Assembly: GCF_026151205.1 (NCBI RefSeq)
Contig: NC_087083.1
Coordinates: forward strand, 5,248,460 to 5,312,459
Reading direction: 5' to 3'
Source of the DNA: Bolinopsis microptera
Taxonomy: Eukaryota > Ctenophora > Tentaculata > Lobata > Bolinopsidae
DNA length: 64,000 bases
In this document: positions 12,603 through 24,234 of the stretch, in pieces
How positions within the stretch are numbered: position 1 is the stretch's first letter
Layout: each line of letters starts with the position of its first letter
Position numbers and translations under genes: made by a program
Notes under the pieces: model-generated
Database searches by the model: none
The model's input: the letters and a program-made list of their open reading frames with translations, nothing else
Told to the model about the DNA's origin: nothing

Positions 12603-13966
12603 TGTCTTTAGGGGACAGTGATTTCACTCTATGTTCTGATTTTTGAGATAACAATTCGTTGGTATAACTATAGAACGTTACGTAGTGTGTGTAACGGTTT
12701 AACATGCATGTGCCACACTGTCACACGTGCGTTGAACGTGACAGGATCGAACGTGGCAGACATAAAGGTGCTCATGAAGTGTAGGATGCCCTAGGATGCG
12801 GATGGTTTGATCTGGATCACGTGACATATCATATCACCACTCCTGTAGAGGAGTACCAGGAGTTGTATCAGATATGAGAACGACCAGCTCCTTCACATTG
12901 TAGGAGGGGTGATCTGGATCACACTCTCACGGCACACCCGAGATAATAAAAAGTAACATATTGTATCGTCGTATATTCACTATAGCAGCCAAGCAATATA
13001 GCTGCGATTTGTAAAATATCTTAAAGAAATATAAAGATTAAATTTCAGTTCCAGTAGCACTGTGCTTCAATGATGATAGACCAGTGCTCTTGAATACGAT
13101 GCGTTTTTTCGAAAATAAACGTATAAAACGTACATTTTCTGCTCTCGAAGCTAATTATTATGACTGTTCAATACGGCAAAAAATTCGCATATGATATGTT
13201 AATAGGACATGCGCGGCATCTTTGAACTTTAAATTCTTGCTATCGCTAAACTGAAACCAAAAACAATTCCATATCCTCTCTACGCTAAAGAGGGTGCGGT
13301 TCCTGCCGTATAAGGTCAAAAATGCGAACAATTTTCGGGAAAAATATGTCGGAACATAGCAACATTGTGATAGACAAATACTTTTCACTTAACACAAAAA
13401 ACTTTTTGGAAACTTTCTAAAACAGTTTCTTTAAAGTTGCCTTCCTAAATACCTAAAATACCTACCCAGCTTGCTTGAGTAATAACCGCTCTAAGTACTG
13501 GTAATGTGTTAATTTGTTAAATTCTTGCAAACATTGTCAATAACGTACATTGCATTTTTGATAAACTTCATTCTTATCTAAGGAATAATTTTTGTAATTT
13601 TTGAAAAGTGGTCCATCTTCACGGTGTAAATTTTTGCGAACTTATTTTTGTTGTATTTATTTTTGTTGTATTTGATGGTGTTATTGGTCACAAGCGATCG
13701 ACTATGCGGCACAAATTTTCGTGAAATGTTTCCTTTAAAAAAAACGTTGAATATAAATTCCTCGCCAAAATTATTGTTTTACAGTACGTTGTTTGTGTAA
13801 TGTGTGTTAAAGAGGACCCTGGGCCTGGACCGATGTCCCAAATAATCACTCTTAATGGTACCTTAATGCATTCCTTACACAAAAACGATCACCTTTCTTT
13901 TGGCTATTTTTTTGTCGAAATAAGACCATTATTTTGGAAACGTAATGCGTCATTACGATGAACCAA

Positions 13967-14060
13967 GTCAGCATTACTCAACTGCTGTATTGGGCATTGC
14001 TCAAATGCTGTATTGGGCATTGCTCAACATTACTCAGGATTGCTCAACTGCTGTATAATA
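13967..14060. repeat. Short tandem repeat, CTGTATTGGGCATTGCTCAA type
   Basis: Two clear copies and several partial copies of a ~26-bp unit (GCATTGCTCAA plus CTGTATT). Confidence 0.7.
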
Positions 14061-14991
14061 AACTGCATATAAAACTGTAAATAAACTGTATAATAAACAT
14101 ATCACATAACTTGAACTACTTATAATCCTGTAATTGGACGACAAATTAACTACAATTTAAATAGCATAATATTTCTTTAAAGTATTTTTTCCGTGGGTAT
14201 ATTTAATATAATTTCACTTTTTTGTGTATTCCACAAAAAATTGAATTAAATTATTTATTTAACCCCAGTTAGGGGACGAAAATACTGCGAATATCATAAA
14301 TCTAAGATCCAAATGAATATAATATAATATCTAAAATAAAAACTAACCGGTCATATGAAAGAACACAAATGTCACAAATATATGTACATACCTATAGGTA
14401 GCCAATACTATTCTGCAGAATAAGTGATCAACTATGTCATATACCGTTCATCTATTATGCAGAAAAGCAGTTATAAATAATCTGTTACTTATTTATAAAA
14501 ATAACTGTTCTTTGTGTTTACATTTCAAGAAAATTGCTGTAATTTAATTAACTTGGGCGCAAATAAGAATTATTACAAGGTGAGACAATTAACGTAAGTC
14601 TAACCGACTTTAGATTTCATATCACTATTCAAATATTACTAAAACAATATCTAAGAACGAATGGAGGAGTTAGGAGTGCTTTATGATGCTTGCATTTTTC
14701 TAGCATTATCTATTGTTCAGTCGGTCTGGAGGTTAACCTTCTTTGTGTTGGTTTGTCAATCATTATTATATAAGCGAGCTATAAATAGCTTATTTTATTT
14801 CATTTCATTACAGTGTTTTATCATTTTCTCGCTCAGTTGCAGTTGATATGGTTTTTACTTTTTGGTTTATACTTTTTGGTTTATTTTTAGACTGAGCTGT
14901 TGCTGGACAACCCGGCAAGCATTCCAGTATATTATTATAGTATATTATTATTAATAATTAATTATTCGACACGTACCCAGACATTCCGGTA

Positions 14992-15420
14992 TGATACTGA
15001 TATGTTGTACGTACTGTAGTTCGACACGTACTGGCTGTAGTTAGACAAACCCTAAAGTTCGACTCTGTCGAACTAGAGTACCTGGATTCCAGCTCGACAC
15101 GTACCGAAGTTCGACAAGGGTGATTTCTGGCCATCTTTAGTTGTCGAACTAAAGTACGTGTCGGACTAGAGTACGTGTCGAACTAGAGTACGTGTCGAAC
15201 TAGAGTACGTGTCGAACTAAAGTACGTGTCGAACTAGAGTACGTGTCGAACTAGAGTACGTGTCGAACTATAGTACGTGTCGAACTAGAGTACGTGTCGA
15301 ACTATAGTACGTGTCGAACTAGAGTACGTGTCGAACTAGAGTACGTGTCGAACTATAGTACGTGTCGAACTAGAGTACGTGTCGAACTAGAGTACGTGTC
15401 GAACTACAGTACGTGAATTA
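14992..15420. repeat. 17-bp minisatellite (GTCGAACTAGAGTACGT), ~16 regular copies
   Basis: From 15143 to 15420 the unit GTCGAACTAGAGTACGT recurs about 16 times with few substitutions (AGA/AAA/ATA). Irregular copies in both orientations extend left to about 14990. The unit is related to the degenerate core at 11719-11905. Confidence 0.93.
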
Positions 15421-15959
15421 TGCAGAGATATTGACACATTTAATTCACGTGATGGATAGTAATAACCTGCCTACATTTTTTTGCTGACCAATTCACCAAA
15501 TATGCAGCCTTTAGGTACTCTCAGGTTGGATTATTCAACGGCGTATTATATAACGTTGCATTACACGGTCGAGTCGCGGTTGTTGAGTTTTATACATCAA
15601 ATAACTTACAAGGTTAATGTATTACACCTGAATAAAAGGTTTTACAATTAGATGGACAGAATCCGCTTATTTTCCAATTGCGCTAATTAACAATTGAGTG
15701 AGAGGTCAGCTAAACACAAACTTGTAGTGATTAATTGTCCGCATCAGATCCACCTTCCATTAACATTACATAATGATATCTAAATATTATATATTATGAG
15801 CGTAGAGCATTTTGCATATTATATATATAGATATGTAATATATATATATATATTATATATTACGAATAAAACGGCGACTGTTAGGCTGACCTCCGACTCA
15901 ATTGTTCTACTTGTATAATAAAGCTCCCCTCCCGGGTAGAGCACTCCTGTAACTGGACA

Positions 15960-15994
<35 letters not shown>

Positions 15995-16297
15995 CAGTGC
16001 ACATAGTTAGTTATTAGTTGAACAGCATGAGATAAGTGGAAGAACAAACGAACGAATAGGCTTCAACAAACAAGGTGTACATTTTATTTCTCCTCTGTAG
16101 TTGCGATCATAATAATTGAACCGACTTTTATTAAACAAAACATTTCCGGATGTTTGACATATTAATCAGTCTCAATAAATGTATATATTTGTAATTTTAG
16201 TTGTGAAGCAGTTTAAAATAGACTTAAAAACCGGTCGGTTCCTGTATACTGTACGTTTAAATATATAAAATCACTTAAATCTTTACTTTTAGGTTAA
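15421..16297. other. Intergenic / 5' region with AT microsatellites
   Basis: TA-rich microsatellites lie near 15823-15860 and 15963-15994. At the right end, TTACTTTTAG (16283-16292) is a likely splice acceptor six bases before the ATG at 16298, so the next gene probably has a 5' untranslated exon in this stretch. Confidence 0.5.
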
Positions 16298-17746
16298 ATG
16301 GGGGCACAAATATCCAAGCTAGCTGTCACCGAAATCCCTGATGCCTATATTGCAATCTCAATATGTTCCAGCTCAAAGATAAGAATCATGAATGTGACAC
16401 CAGAAGTTAGAGAATTGCTTGAAAGACTTGACCAGGAAATAACAGAAAAATATGGATCCACTCGAGGTGCACTTGTAGAATACTTCGGTACTTTGAAAAT
16501 CCACGTTGGAGACAGGCTTACATTTGGAGAAGGAGGTGGCAAGGACAGGTCTACTCTCGGGAAGTTCTTTGCTCTCCGTCTCCTGGAAGAAATGTACAAC
16601 TTGGGATACAACCCGGTTACCAGCAGTGAGTTAGCGACACAGCATGATAAATCTACATGGTTCTTTGCAAAGAGTGCTCATGAAAACAGAGGCAGGGCTA
16701 GAATTTGTTGTATTGCTCCAGGTGGAACAATACGGAACAACAAACTTGTCCTGCTACATCATGATGAGCATATAAAACAAGCAGTTATGCTAGCTGTTGG
16801 AAATGCATGGCCGGGCTCATCCGGAGCTGAGGACGTTTCAGCTGCAGGTGAGACGCTACATGAGATTTCTTTAGGTGGATGCTGGGGTATGACTCATGAA
16901 GATGGAATGAAAACTCGAAAATTAATTTGCAGCTTGGTGGGGAATATGAGTGCGCTTAATTGGAGGCTTCTCGCTTCAACTAATCTGAAAGGGTCTGCTG
17001 ACTCCCTCTACTTTATATACGATCAAACCTTTTCTGCTGACCCAAAGGATTTCTGTATGCTGGCCCTAGCTAAATCGGACAGGTTTAGGCTGATTAACTG
17101 CGACCAACTCCTTGAGCCTTTGGAGACGGCTATTACTGATGCTGGTCTTGTTATTCAAGAAAAACTGGATTACTACGGAAGCCATGAGATCAAAATTAAA
17201 GGAAATCCTTGGCGTTCTAATGATAGTGAAGCTATTACTGCACGAAGAAGTATTTCACGGATTATGGAAGTTTTTGGGCAGAATGGTTACAGCCCTCTCT
17301 ACGCAATTGACGTTAGTCGTGGACTTACTGACAAATCCTCCATTCTCTTCCAGAAAACTACAAACCCAGTTAACTGCAAATATGCTTGCCTGGCACTGAC
17401 CGGTACGAATAGGCTGGCACTACTAGATTTTCCCTCTGATGTTAGTGCTGCAATGAAGGACTGTATACAACAATTCTACCCTACTGGTATCCACAAGGAG
17501 GTCCAATTACCAGACTCCAACCTACAAGTTGATGTTCAAGGAGATCCGTGGATGGCTCTTGGATTTGGTAAGGGTAGTGCTCGATTTCACATGAGAGCCG
17601 TGATGGGTAAAATGATGGGCGGTTGCGGCCCAGCATGGCTGGCATGTCTCAATTTCAGCAGATGTTTCGGCGAAATTCCTGAAGGAAAGGACAATAGATG
17701 TTCACAGCCTCTATTTTGTGAACACGCAGTAGGAAACGGTTTTTGA
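16298..17746 (+). CDS. Four-repeat protein of unknown function with N-myristoylation signal, 482 aa
   Basis: A single uninterrupted frame starts at ATG just after a probable splice acceptor. The N-terminus MGAQISK fits the MGxxxS/T myristoylation consensus, so membrane attachment is inferred. The body is four diverged repeats of about 100 residues, at roughly 27-128, 146-247, 261-360 and 371-472. Each has a hydrophobic start (KIRIMN, KLVLLH, RFRLIN, RLALLD), a helix, a G-x-P/C-W type turn (KGNPW, QGDPW, GGCWG; degenerate in repeat 1), an Arg-rich helix (RRSISRIME, RFHMRAVMG), and a closing strand pattern like DVSRGLTDKSSILFQK. I recall similar G-x-PW repeat proteins among unannotated animal and fungal proteins but cannot name the family, and I see no catalytic motif. 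A variant polyadenylation signal ATTAAA lies near 17809. It could lie within an unseen 3' intron of the minus-strand helicase gene. Confidence 0.85.
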   Translation: MGAQISKLAVTEIPDAYIAISICSSSKIRIMNVTPEVRELLERLDQEITEKYGSTRGALVEYFGTLKIHVGDRLTFGEGGGKDRSTLGKFFALRLLEEMYNLGYNPVTSSELATQHDKSTWFFAKSAHENRGRARICCIAPGGTIRNNKLVLLHHDEHIKQAVMLAVGNAWPGSSGAEDVSAAGETLHEISLGGCWGMTHEDGMKTRKLICSLVGNMSALNWRLLASTNLKGSADSLYFIYDQTFSADPKDFCMLALAKSDRFRLINCDQLLEPLETAITDAGLVIQEKLDYYGSHEIKIKGNPWRSNDSEAITARRSISRIMEVFGQNGYSPLYAIDVSRGLTDKSSILFQKTTNPVNCKYACLALTGTNRLALLDFPSDVSAAMKDCIQQFYPTGIHKEVQLPDSNLQVDVQGDPWMALGFGKGSARFHMRAVMGKMMGGCGPAWLACLNFSRCFGEIPEGKDNRCSQPLFCEHAVGNGF

Positions 17747-18512
17747 ACAAAGACTGCTTGAATATTGCTAACTTTTTTATGTAAAATATGTCCAATAGAA
17801 AGATAAAAATTAAAGATAGTGTTATAGGGAATTAATTTTTTTGTTAAAAACTTGTAACTTTTGTCAGTGTTCAGGCTACACTATGCATATGCGTCTATGC
17901 CCTGTGTTTTTGATGACTCTATTTTCCTTCTAATATTTTGTTTCAATGTTCTGATCGTTTGCCAACATTGAACTCTCGCCCTGACTCATGATTGTACATT
18001 CAATGGATGCTACTTCTAGATCTTCCTATTGCACAATGTTCAGTGATGCAATATCCTCGAGTAGGAAAGTTATCCCGGGTTCATGAACTCCCAAAATCTA
18101 TCCCATGTGTGTAGGTAAATCTTAGATCAAACTTCGCAAGTTACATTCGCATTTCTACAAAACTCACAGATATACTGTCGTGCGCGCAGCAAAAACTTTA
18201 GGTTAATTGTTTTAGCGGCTTACAAATAACATAATATTGTTTAGTGACCGGCCGAAACGTGCCGAAAAAGTGAACGAACTGAGTCTTCCGGAGCAGTTAC
18301 GGAGGTTAAGAAAACTTAAAACAGATCTAGCGGCATAACTTATGGGTGTACTTCCTGTAATAATAGTAAACTACTTATCTACACTATCTTTACCGGTACG
18401 CTTCCCCGATTCGGAACTATTTTAAATTTTACTTTTCCCGACGTTTACTCATCTAGTCACATCACTTTACTTTATTTTACATCAAAACGATCTATTTAAA
18501 TCGTGTACTCAC
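17747..18512. other. Interval between two genes; expected DDX49 3' exons not found
   Basis: I searched by eye on the minus strand for helicase motifs IV-VI (for example HRxGRxxR) downstream of the last DDX49 exon and saw none here. Confidence 0.45.
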
Positions 18513-20300
18513 AGTAGCGATATCAGTAGGGTCACAGTACACGTGTGGGGCAGTAGCAGACATGGATTTCAACTGTTCTATCGTATCAGTCAGAGTTGCA
18601 CTGAACAGGAGGGTTTGTCTCTTTTTGGGGAGCGAGCTGAATATGGTGCCCAGATCTGATTCAAAACATGGTTCCAGTAACCGATCAGCTTCGTCGAGAA
18701 CCTGTTTTGATTAAATAATTTCGTTTTAATTAATTAATTTCGTCAGATAAAATAAACGCTTAAAAAATATATTCTGGATAAGATCAAATTAATTCTGGGA
18801 AAATGTATACAGTAAGACAAATTTGTTCATGACACAAAAACTGAAGAGAAAAGCGGTAAGAAAAGACTCTCTAGAAAACTGACCAGAAACTTGACTTTGC
18901 CCAACTTGAGACCATCTCCCGAGTTGATGTGATCCGCAAGTCTGCCTGGTGTTGCTATGACGATGTGAGGTGATCTGGACAGTTCCATACTCTGTGTTAA
19001 CATGTCCATACCTGTAGAAGAAGATAAAATAGTATATAGACACGTATAGTAGACATTATACGTATTTCTGGAGAAGACTCTGACGGAATGAAAATTTTGA
19101 AAATGTCCTTTTCATTTTCAGATTTCAGCTTTCTGCGCCCCAAATTTCACTGTTTCGACTGAATTTTTCTTGAGTGATCATCTAGCATCAAGCATGGTCA
19201 CTGAGGATGACACAAGACACGATTGAGGTACTGAAAGTTCTATTCCCAAAAAAAGCTTTTATTTGATAAACGGAAAATCTTGATAATGATATCAACAGTA
19301 GGATCAAAATTCAGCTCGTCGATAATTTCCTCTACTCTGATATTTTTTTTAAATAAAAAAAAAACAAACCTCCGATGACAGTGGAAACACGTATGTTGAT
19401 GTGTGCTCCAATCGCCACAAACTGATCCTTTATCTGAAACGCTAACTCCCTGAAACACACGTGATAAGAAGCAATAAGAAGCAGTAGTTTACAGAAACTT
19501 TCAGTCTGCAGCAGTGGCGTAACGAAGGGGGGGGGGGGGGGGGGGGGGGGGGGGGTACGTTACGCCACAGTTAGATAACTGCTGTTTGTTAGTATAGACA
19601 AGGAGTTTGAAAGTTAATTTAGTTATAAAAACAGAAATCATGGCCCTGAAAAATGTGTCAATCATTTGATAGTGAATTAATGAGATACGCTAGAGGATGC
19701 CAAATATTTCCAATCAATTAAAGCCACATTCCACCACATTCCACCACACTCGTAACTATGGTTACCATGCAAATTACCTTGTAGGAGTAAGAACTACACC
19801 ACACTCGTAACTATGGTTACCATGCAAATTACCTTGTAGGAGTAAGAACTACAGCAAATATCCCAAATGGATCATCACTCAATATATCAAGAATGGGAAG
19901 GGCAAACGCAGCTGTTTTCCCTGATCCTGTCTTAGCACAGCCAATACAGTCTTTACCTGATGAGAATGAGGTAAACTAAGGGAAAATAAATTTAAAAGTT
20001 GGAATTTTGAAGGAGAGCTGTCAAGAAAAATCGATGCAGCTAATTAAATACTCTTCGTCATAACTATTGTAGCTTTAGTGCTACAAATATGTCTTAAATT
20101 AAACTATAACCGATTAAGTTTATTAAAAAATTTAAAGGAAACAAAAAAAGAAGAAAACAGAATTGAAACAAACCAGCTAAGATAGCAGGAACACAGTTAA
20201 TTTGAACAGGAGTGGGTTGCTTCATTCCCAGACCTTTGCACTGTTGAACCAACCATTTCTTTATTCCTAGACTCTCGAACTTTACTCTGGTTTCAGACAT
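18513..20300 (-). CDS. DDX49: DEAD-box RNA helicase DDX49/Dbp8, N-terminal five exons only
   Basis: Exons on the minus strand are 20300-20174, 19956-19833, 19449-19370, 19011-18884 and 18701-18513; all introns are GT-AG and the phases join (216 codons). The protein starts [16 protein letters not shown] and has, in order: a Q-motif (KQPTPVQ), motif I (AKTGSGKT), motif Ia (PTREL), GG, motif Ib (TPGRLAD), motif II (LDEAD) and motif III (SAT). Wording around these motifs ([31 protein letters not shown]) matches animal DDX49, a nucleolar helicase for small-subunit rRNA processing. An upstream in-frame ATG at 20312 is possible. The RecA2 half, normally about another 250 residues, is not visible in the window. 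The frame stays open to a good donor (ACT|GTGAGT), so the gene continues, is truncated, or is misassembled. A 55-bp duplication copies the exon 2 donor. Confidence 0.92.
19512..19570. mobile_element. Tiny TIR element with poly-G core (CAGTGGCGTAACG family)
   Basis: CAGTGGCGTAACG and CGTTACGCCAC(A)G face each other around a run of 29 G, in DDX49 intron 3. The same terminal sequence bounds the larger element at 48455-48753, so this is probably an internally deleted hAT-type copy. I saw no clear target duplication. Confidence 0.7.
19745..19854. repeat. 55-bp tandem duplication spanning an exon-intron boundary
   Basis: Two perfect or near-perfect 55-bp copies each contain the last ~20 bases of DDX49 exon 2, its GTAATT donor, and the first intron bases. 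The distal donor would end the exon at 19778 instead of 19833. Confidence 0.9.
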
Positions 20301-21183
20301 GATGACACACACTACCTCACCACACTGTACATTCTATGTGATATAATACATATTAATTAGTGTTATTATATTTATTCATGTAAGTATTTATTGTATATTT
20401 CTAAATTTATTATTATTAAACATTTATAGTGCCGAGTACTGCCTCCGGGTGGATCTCCTCAATCAATCTATATAATTAAAATTTCGTTTATAAGTTTAAT
20501 TCATTCTTAGCAGTGTGATGAAAAAAATAGTTACTATGAAGAAGTTTGCTATTCATTTTGTTTCGCCATCATATTTAGAAGCATCAGAAAACATTGGATA
20601 AAAAAGCAAACGAATTTTTCCAGATGATCAACTCATAAGTTGTACAGATAAGCTTTCAGATATGAGGAGGCATTTAGAACTAACTCTATTTATAAATGAT
20701 TTTGGTTGTATACTAATTAGTCCCAAATGTACATCAATAATTTTCTGGCCTTAAGATCAGTAAAATATAAAACATAGATTAAGAGAATTTGAAATACAGC
20801 ATAGTTTTTCACGATACAATTTTCATATGTTTTGTTAGTCATAATGTAACTTGCAAGCTAATCTTAGAGGAATGAAGGTTATGTACGTATACGTTAAAAG
20901 CGATGTCACAAAACTTGAAGCCTTAATTTTAAAGAAAAGTAAATCAAGTGGCCAAAGAACGAATAGCGATATTGTATTCTAAATATAGCAATTCTGAATT
21001 CATCCAAGGAGAGCAGTAGTTAACAAATAGCAGCAGCAGTAGCAAGGAGACATGTCTACATCTTGCTTTCAATTCCCTTCTCTTACGTAGGCATTTCAAT
21101 TTTTCAGATAATCTATCAGCCACAACAAGTCTCTCATAATATCATGTAACACTACAACGTAAATGTAATGACAACACTGTTCA
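20301..21183. other. Spacer between TXNL4A and DDX49
   Basis: The genes are in the same orientation, with TXNL4A upstream. I see no conserved element in this AT-rich spacer, which must hold the TXNL4A 3' end and the DDX49 promoter. Confidence 0.5.
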
Positions 21184-22124
21184 TTAATACTTGTACTTGG
21201 TAGAGTAATCTTTAGGACTGATTACCAGACCACGCCCTTTTCTGGCACCTCTGTAAACCGTCTCGATGATATCAATCATTTCTTGCTTGTTGTCAATAGG
21301 CCAGTTTATCTTGTTGTTGTTTCCTGCAGGGTGGAAATGGTTCAGACGATATAATAATCAGATATTTTTAAAGTTTTAAAGTTTTTCCAATCTTGATTCA
21401 CTCACTATAAGAGTGCAATTGTTTATTTCTCCTCTCAAATAGCTGACTAACCTGTCCCCAAATCAATCATAATGTGCTTGTTTCTGTAGAAAAACATGAC
21501 AGTGCAGGGATCATACAGCTCGTACATTTTGTTGAAATCAGGAACCTGAAAATGCCAGCTATTGATCTCAATACTAATTATCTCAACTGTTGTATTGGTT
21601 TCATTGGTACATGATCAAAAATTTTAACCACTTCAATATTCACAGATTTAAAAGTTAGATTTGCTAAGAATTTATTACAGAAATTATGAGACATCCCACC
21701 TCAGTGATATCTACCAAGTAGATTTGTGCAAAATTTCTGATCTTGTCTGCAATACCGTACAGTGTTTCGTCCATCTTCATGCATGTTGGATCCCAATCGT
21801 GACCGTATCTGTAAGTATGCCAAATAATCCATTTATCTAGATATATTATCAACGGAAACTGTTACCATTAAAAAATAAAACAATCGCAATTAAATCTGTT
21901 ACTACTTTTATGAGAAAAGACAATTTTTTTTGAGAAAAGACAAGTACTTTAATAAACTTATTGGGGTACTAAATAGCATTAATTTGTCATCTTAGTAATG
22001 AGATAAGCACAAGTAATGGTGGGGTTACTCCAACTAACCTAAAAACAATGACTCTGTCTTCTTCTGACAGGATCGCTTGGTCAACTTGCCAGCCGTTGTG
22101 TAAATGTGGAAGCATGTACGACAT
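21184..22124 (-). CDS. TXNL4A: Thioredoxin-like protein 4A (DIM1, U5 snRNP 15 kDa), complete
   Basis: Four minus-strand exons (22124-22039, 21808-21700, 21545-21452, 21323-21184) join in phase through GT-AG introns to give 142 residues, exactly the usual length of this highly conserved family. The start MSYMLPHLHNGWQVDQAILS, the block FGHDWDPTCMKMDE (here YGHDWDPTCMKMDE), the central VMFFYRNKHIMIDLGTG and the C-terminus KGRGLVISPKDYSTKYKY identify it beyond doubt. It is a thioredoxin-fold subunit of the spliceosomal U5 snRNP needed for pre-mRNA splicing, and acts in the nucleus. The fold lacks a CxxC active site, as is normal for DIM1. Nothing suggests decay. Confidence 0.98.
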
Positions 22125-24234
22125 GATGAAATCTAAAGCTGCAATTTAGAAATTATATTTAAAACTGTCTACAACATATGATGATGTACCCGGACAATAT
22201 CGGACAAAAACCACTATCCACAGCTAGTAGATCACTGAGAGCTTGCCTTGTCTAATATTCACAAGTCAGAAAAAAATTCGCAGTTAGAAAAATACACCTT
22301 AGAAGACAACCTGATTTTAGAGGACAGGTGCTAGATGTCCCATATACACATCATAATGATTTTAATGATTTATTGAGAAAAGACAATTTTTTTGTTGAGA
22401 AAAGACAATTTTATTATTTATCACCAATTCAATACATAATCAATAAATATATATCCGAATAAATTTGATTTAAAATTCAATGATACAAGTATGCTAGCAG
22501 CTAGCGCGCTTGTATTTCATCAATATACACGCTGTTAAAATGGGTCTTACCACACCGCCACTCACATTAGCACAGTTGGTGAACGGACCCAGGCGCTGTT
22601 AAGCTTTTATGAGCCCTGGTTGACTGCTGAGAGTGGCGACGGGTCTGACATTAATTTTATCTTAGTTTTCCCTATATTCCAGTAAAATTTTAGTTTAGTT
22701 TATTGAAGGGGGTTCAGTAAAATTTTAGTTTAGTTTATTGAAGGGGGTTCTTTACTTGAAGGCTCGGGATCTTTTGAATAGCCACACAAGTTTATGGAAC
22801 AAGTTACAAGGCGACAACTATACACAATTATAGGAAAACAAATTTAGGAAAACAAATTTAAATTTTGGTATTTATTAATAACAATCAAAACATATCATAT
22901 CATAAAAATAAAGCCGCGCGTTGGTTGACTGCCTCAGTAAGGTCAATAATTTAAGCTTGAAGGTGCCCTGCGCATTTACAGAACCTTATGCGGCGATCAC
23001 ATATTCATGAGGACCTGTGAGCGCCAAATTTAATTTAAAGTTTCTAGAAATCATACATCACTACGAGTTACTCATGCTTTTGGATTATAAGAGTGCGGAT
23101 TGTCAGGTATTTCATTCATTCATACTTAATCGGTTTAAAGCTCTATATTCAGAACTCACTATTGTTTAAACTAAGAAAGCAGAACGTAGATAATGGACAA
23201 TATACCGACGACAATACCAAGGACTCGAGTGCCGCATTGACTTTTCCGGATCCGTTTTTACCGAAGGCTTATCCACCAGTTACTCATGCTGCATCTATAG
23301 TCTGATAATATTTTGTCTTATCTCTAGCAAGCATTCTGTAAATTGAAGTGTCGTATTTATTATAGGAGAGCCAGCCAACCTCCGCATTATAATCTTTTGT
23401 GTGCCAAGTTCGTTTATAAAATCTAATCATATAATAAAATTGATCCAATAATCTAAGATGAACGGTATATATTCATGATATATCATAGCTCATCGTTATT
23501 AAAATCCGAATGGATGAATTAATCAAGTAATGTTCCCTTTCAACACAACTAAACAACAAACAAATGCTTGCTCACCAGTGGTGACGCAATCGTAGGGGCA
23601 TGCAGTTGGTTCAGATAACTCTCACCCCGACGACGGCGTCGAGAAATTATCAAATTATGCATTTGCGCCATTTGGTTTGTAGAAATTAGTGTTATCTACA
23701 CTTATAGCTTAACTGGCGAGCAAACATCGTCCCACTTGGCCGGGACGAAAATACCGAGTCCAATACAGAGAGTTAACCAAAAGATAAAAATAAGAGCTCG
23801 GATATCAACAAAAATCACACACTCCAGACGACAGGGGAAGAGAGGAAGGGAAGTTATGGGTTAACAAATTATATTTAAACTGCAAGCAGCCCCCATCTCC
23901 TCTACTGCTTTAGTTTGGTGACAGGATTCAAACAGTGCAACTCAAGTCATACATAATTTCCATGCAGAACTTTTAAACCTCGGTTGGACCCGCCATCTAT
24001 GCGAAGTTACACATTTCTGTAAAGTTTTCTTGATAGTCATATGCATGATCAGGAAACCATGATCGAAGAAATCAGAAACATGAATTTCTAAGACAGCTGA
24101 GATACGATAGTTTGCATAACATAACATAACATTATAAATAGTGCCTCTCTGGGCATCTCAAAAAAGAAATTCACAGAAAATGAACAATTTACGTTTGAAA
24201 CCATATAATTACAAACTTTAAAAAAAAATCCAAC
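22125..24234. other. Intergenic, AT-rich, no gene recognised
   Basis: Apart from a short duplication (22681-22750), nothing was recognised on either strand. The 70-residue open frame at 23093-23305 has no supporting motif. Confidence 0.5.
22681..22750. repeat. 35-bp perfect tandem duplication
   Basis: AGTAAAATTTTAGTTTAGTT plus TATTGAAGGGGGTTC occurs twice in a row. Confidence 0.95.

Larger units (their letters stand above)
12011..14991. other. Gene-poor interval with small repeats
   Basis: No conserved coding region was recognised. Listed separately are the hairpin at 12561-12602 and the small tandem repeat near 13.97-14.06 kb. Short open frames here lack splice sites and familiar motifs. 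Confidence 0.5.

Noticed and set aside
16345..16611. 88-residue antisense open frame within the four-repeat gene
   Set aside because: Shadow of the coding strand; the sense frame has clear repeats and a splice acceptor.
23093..23305. 70-residue plus-strand open frame
   Set aside because: No motif, no splice or poly(A) context; could be chance.
23590..23660. tRNA- or SINE-like words (GGGGCATGCAGTTGGTTCAG)
   Set aside because: A plausible A-box-like stretch but no matching B box or cloverleaf could be drawn.
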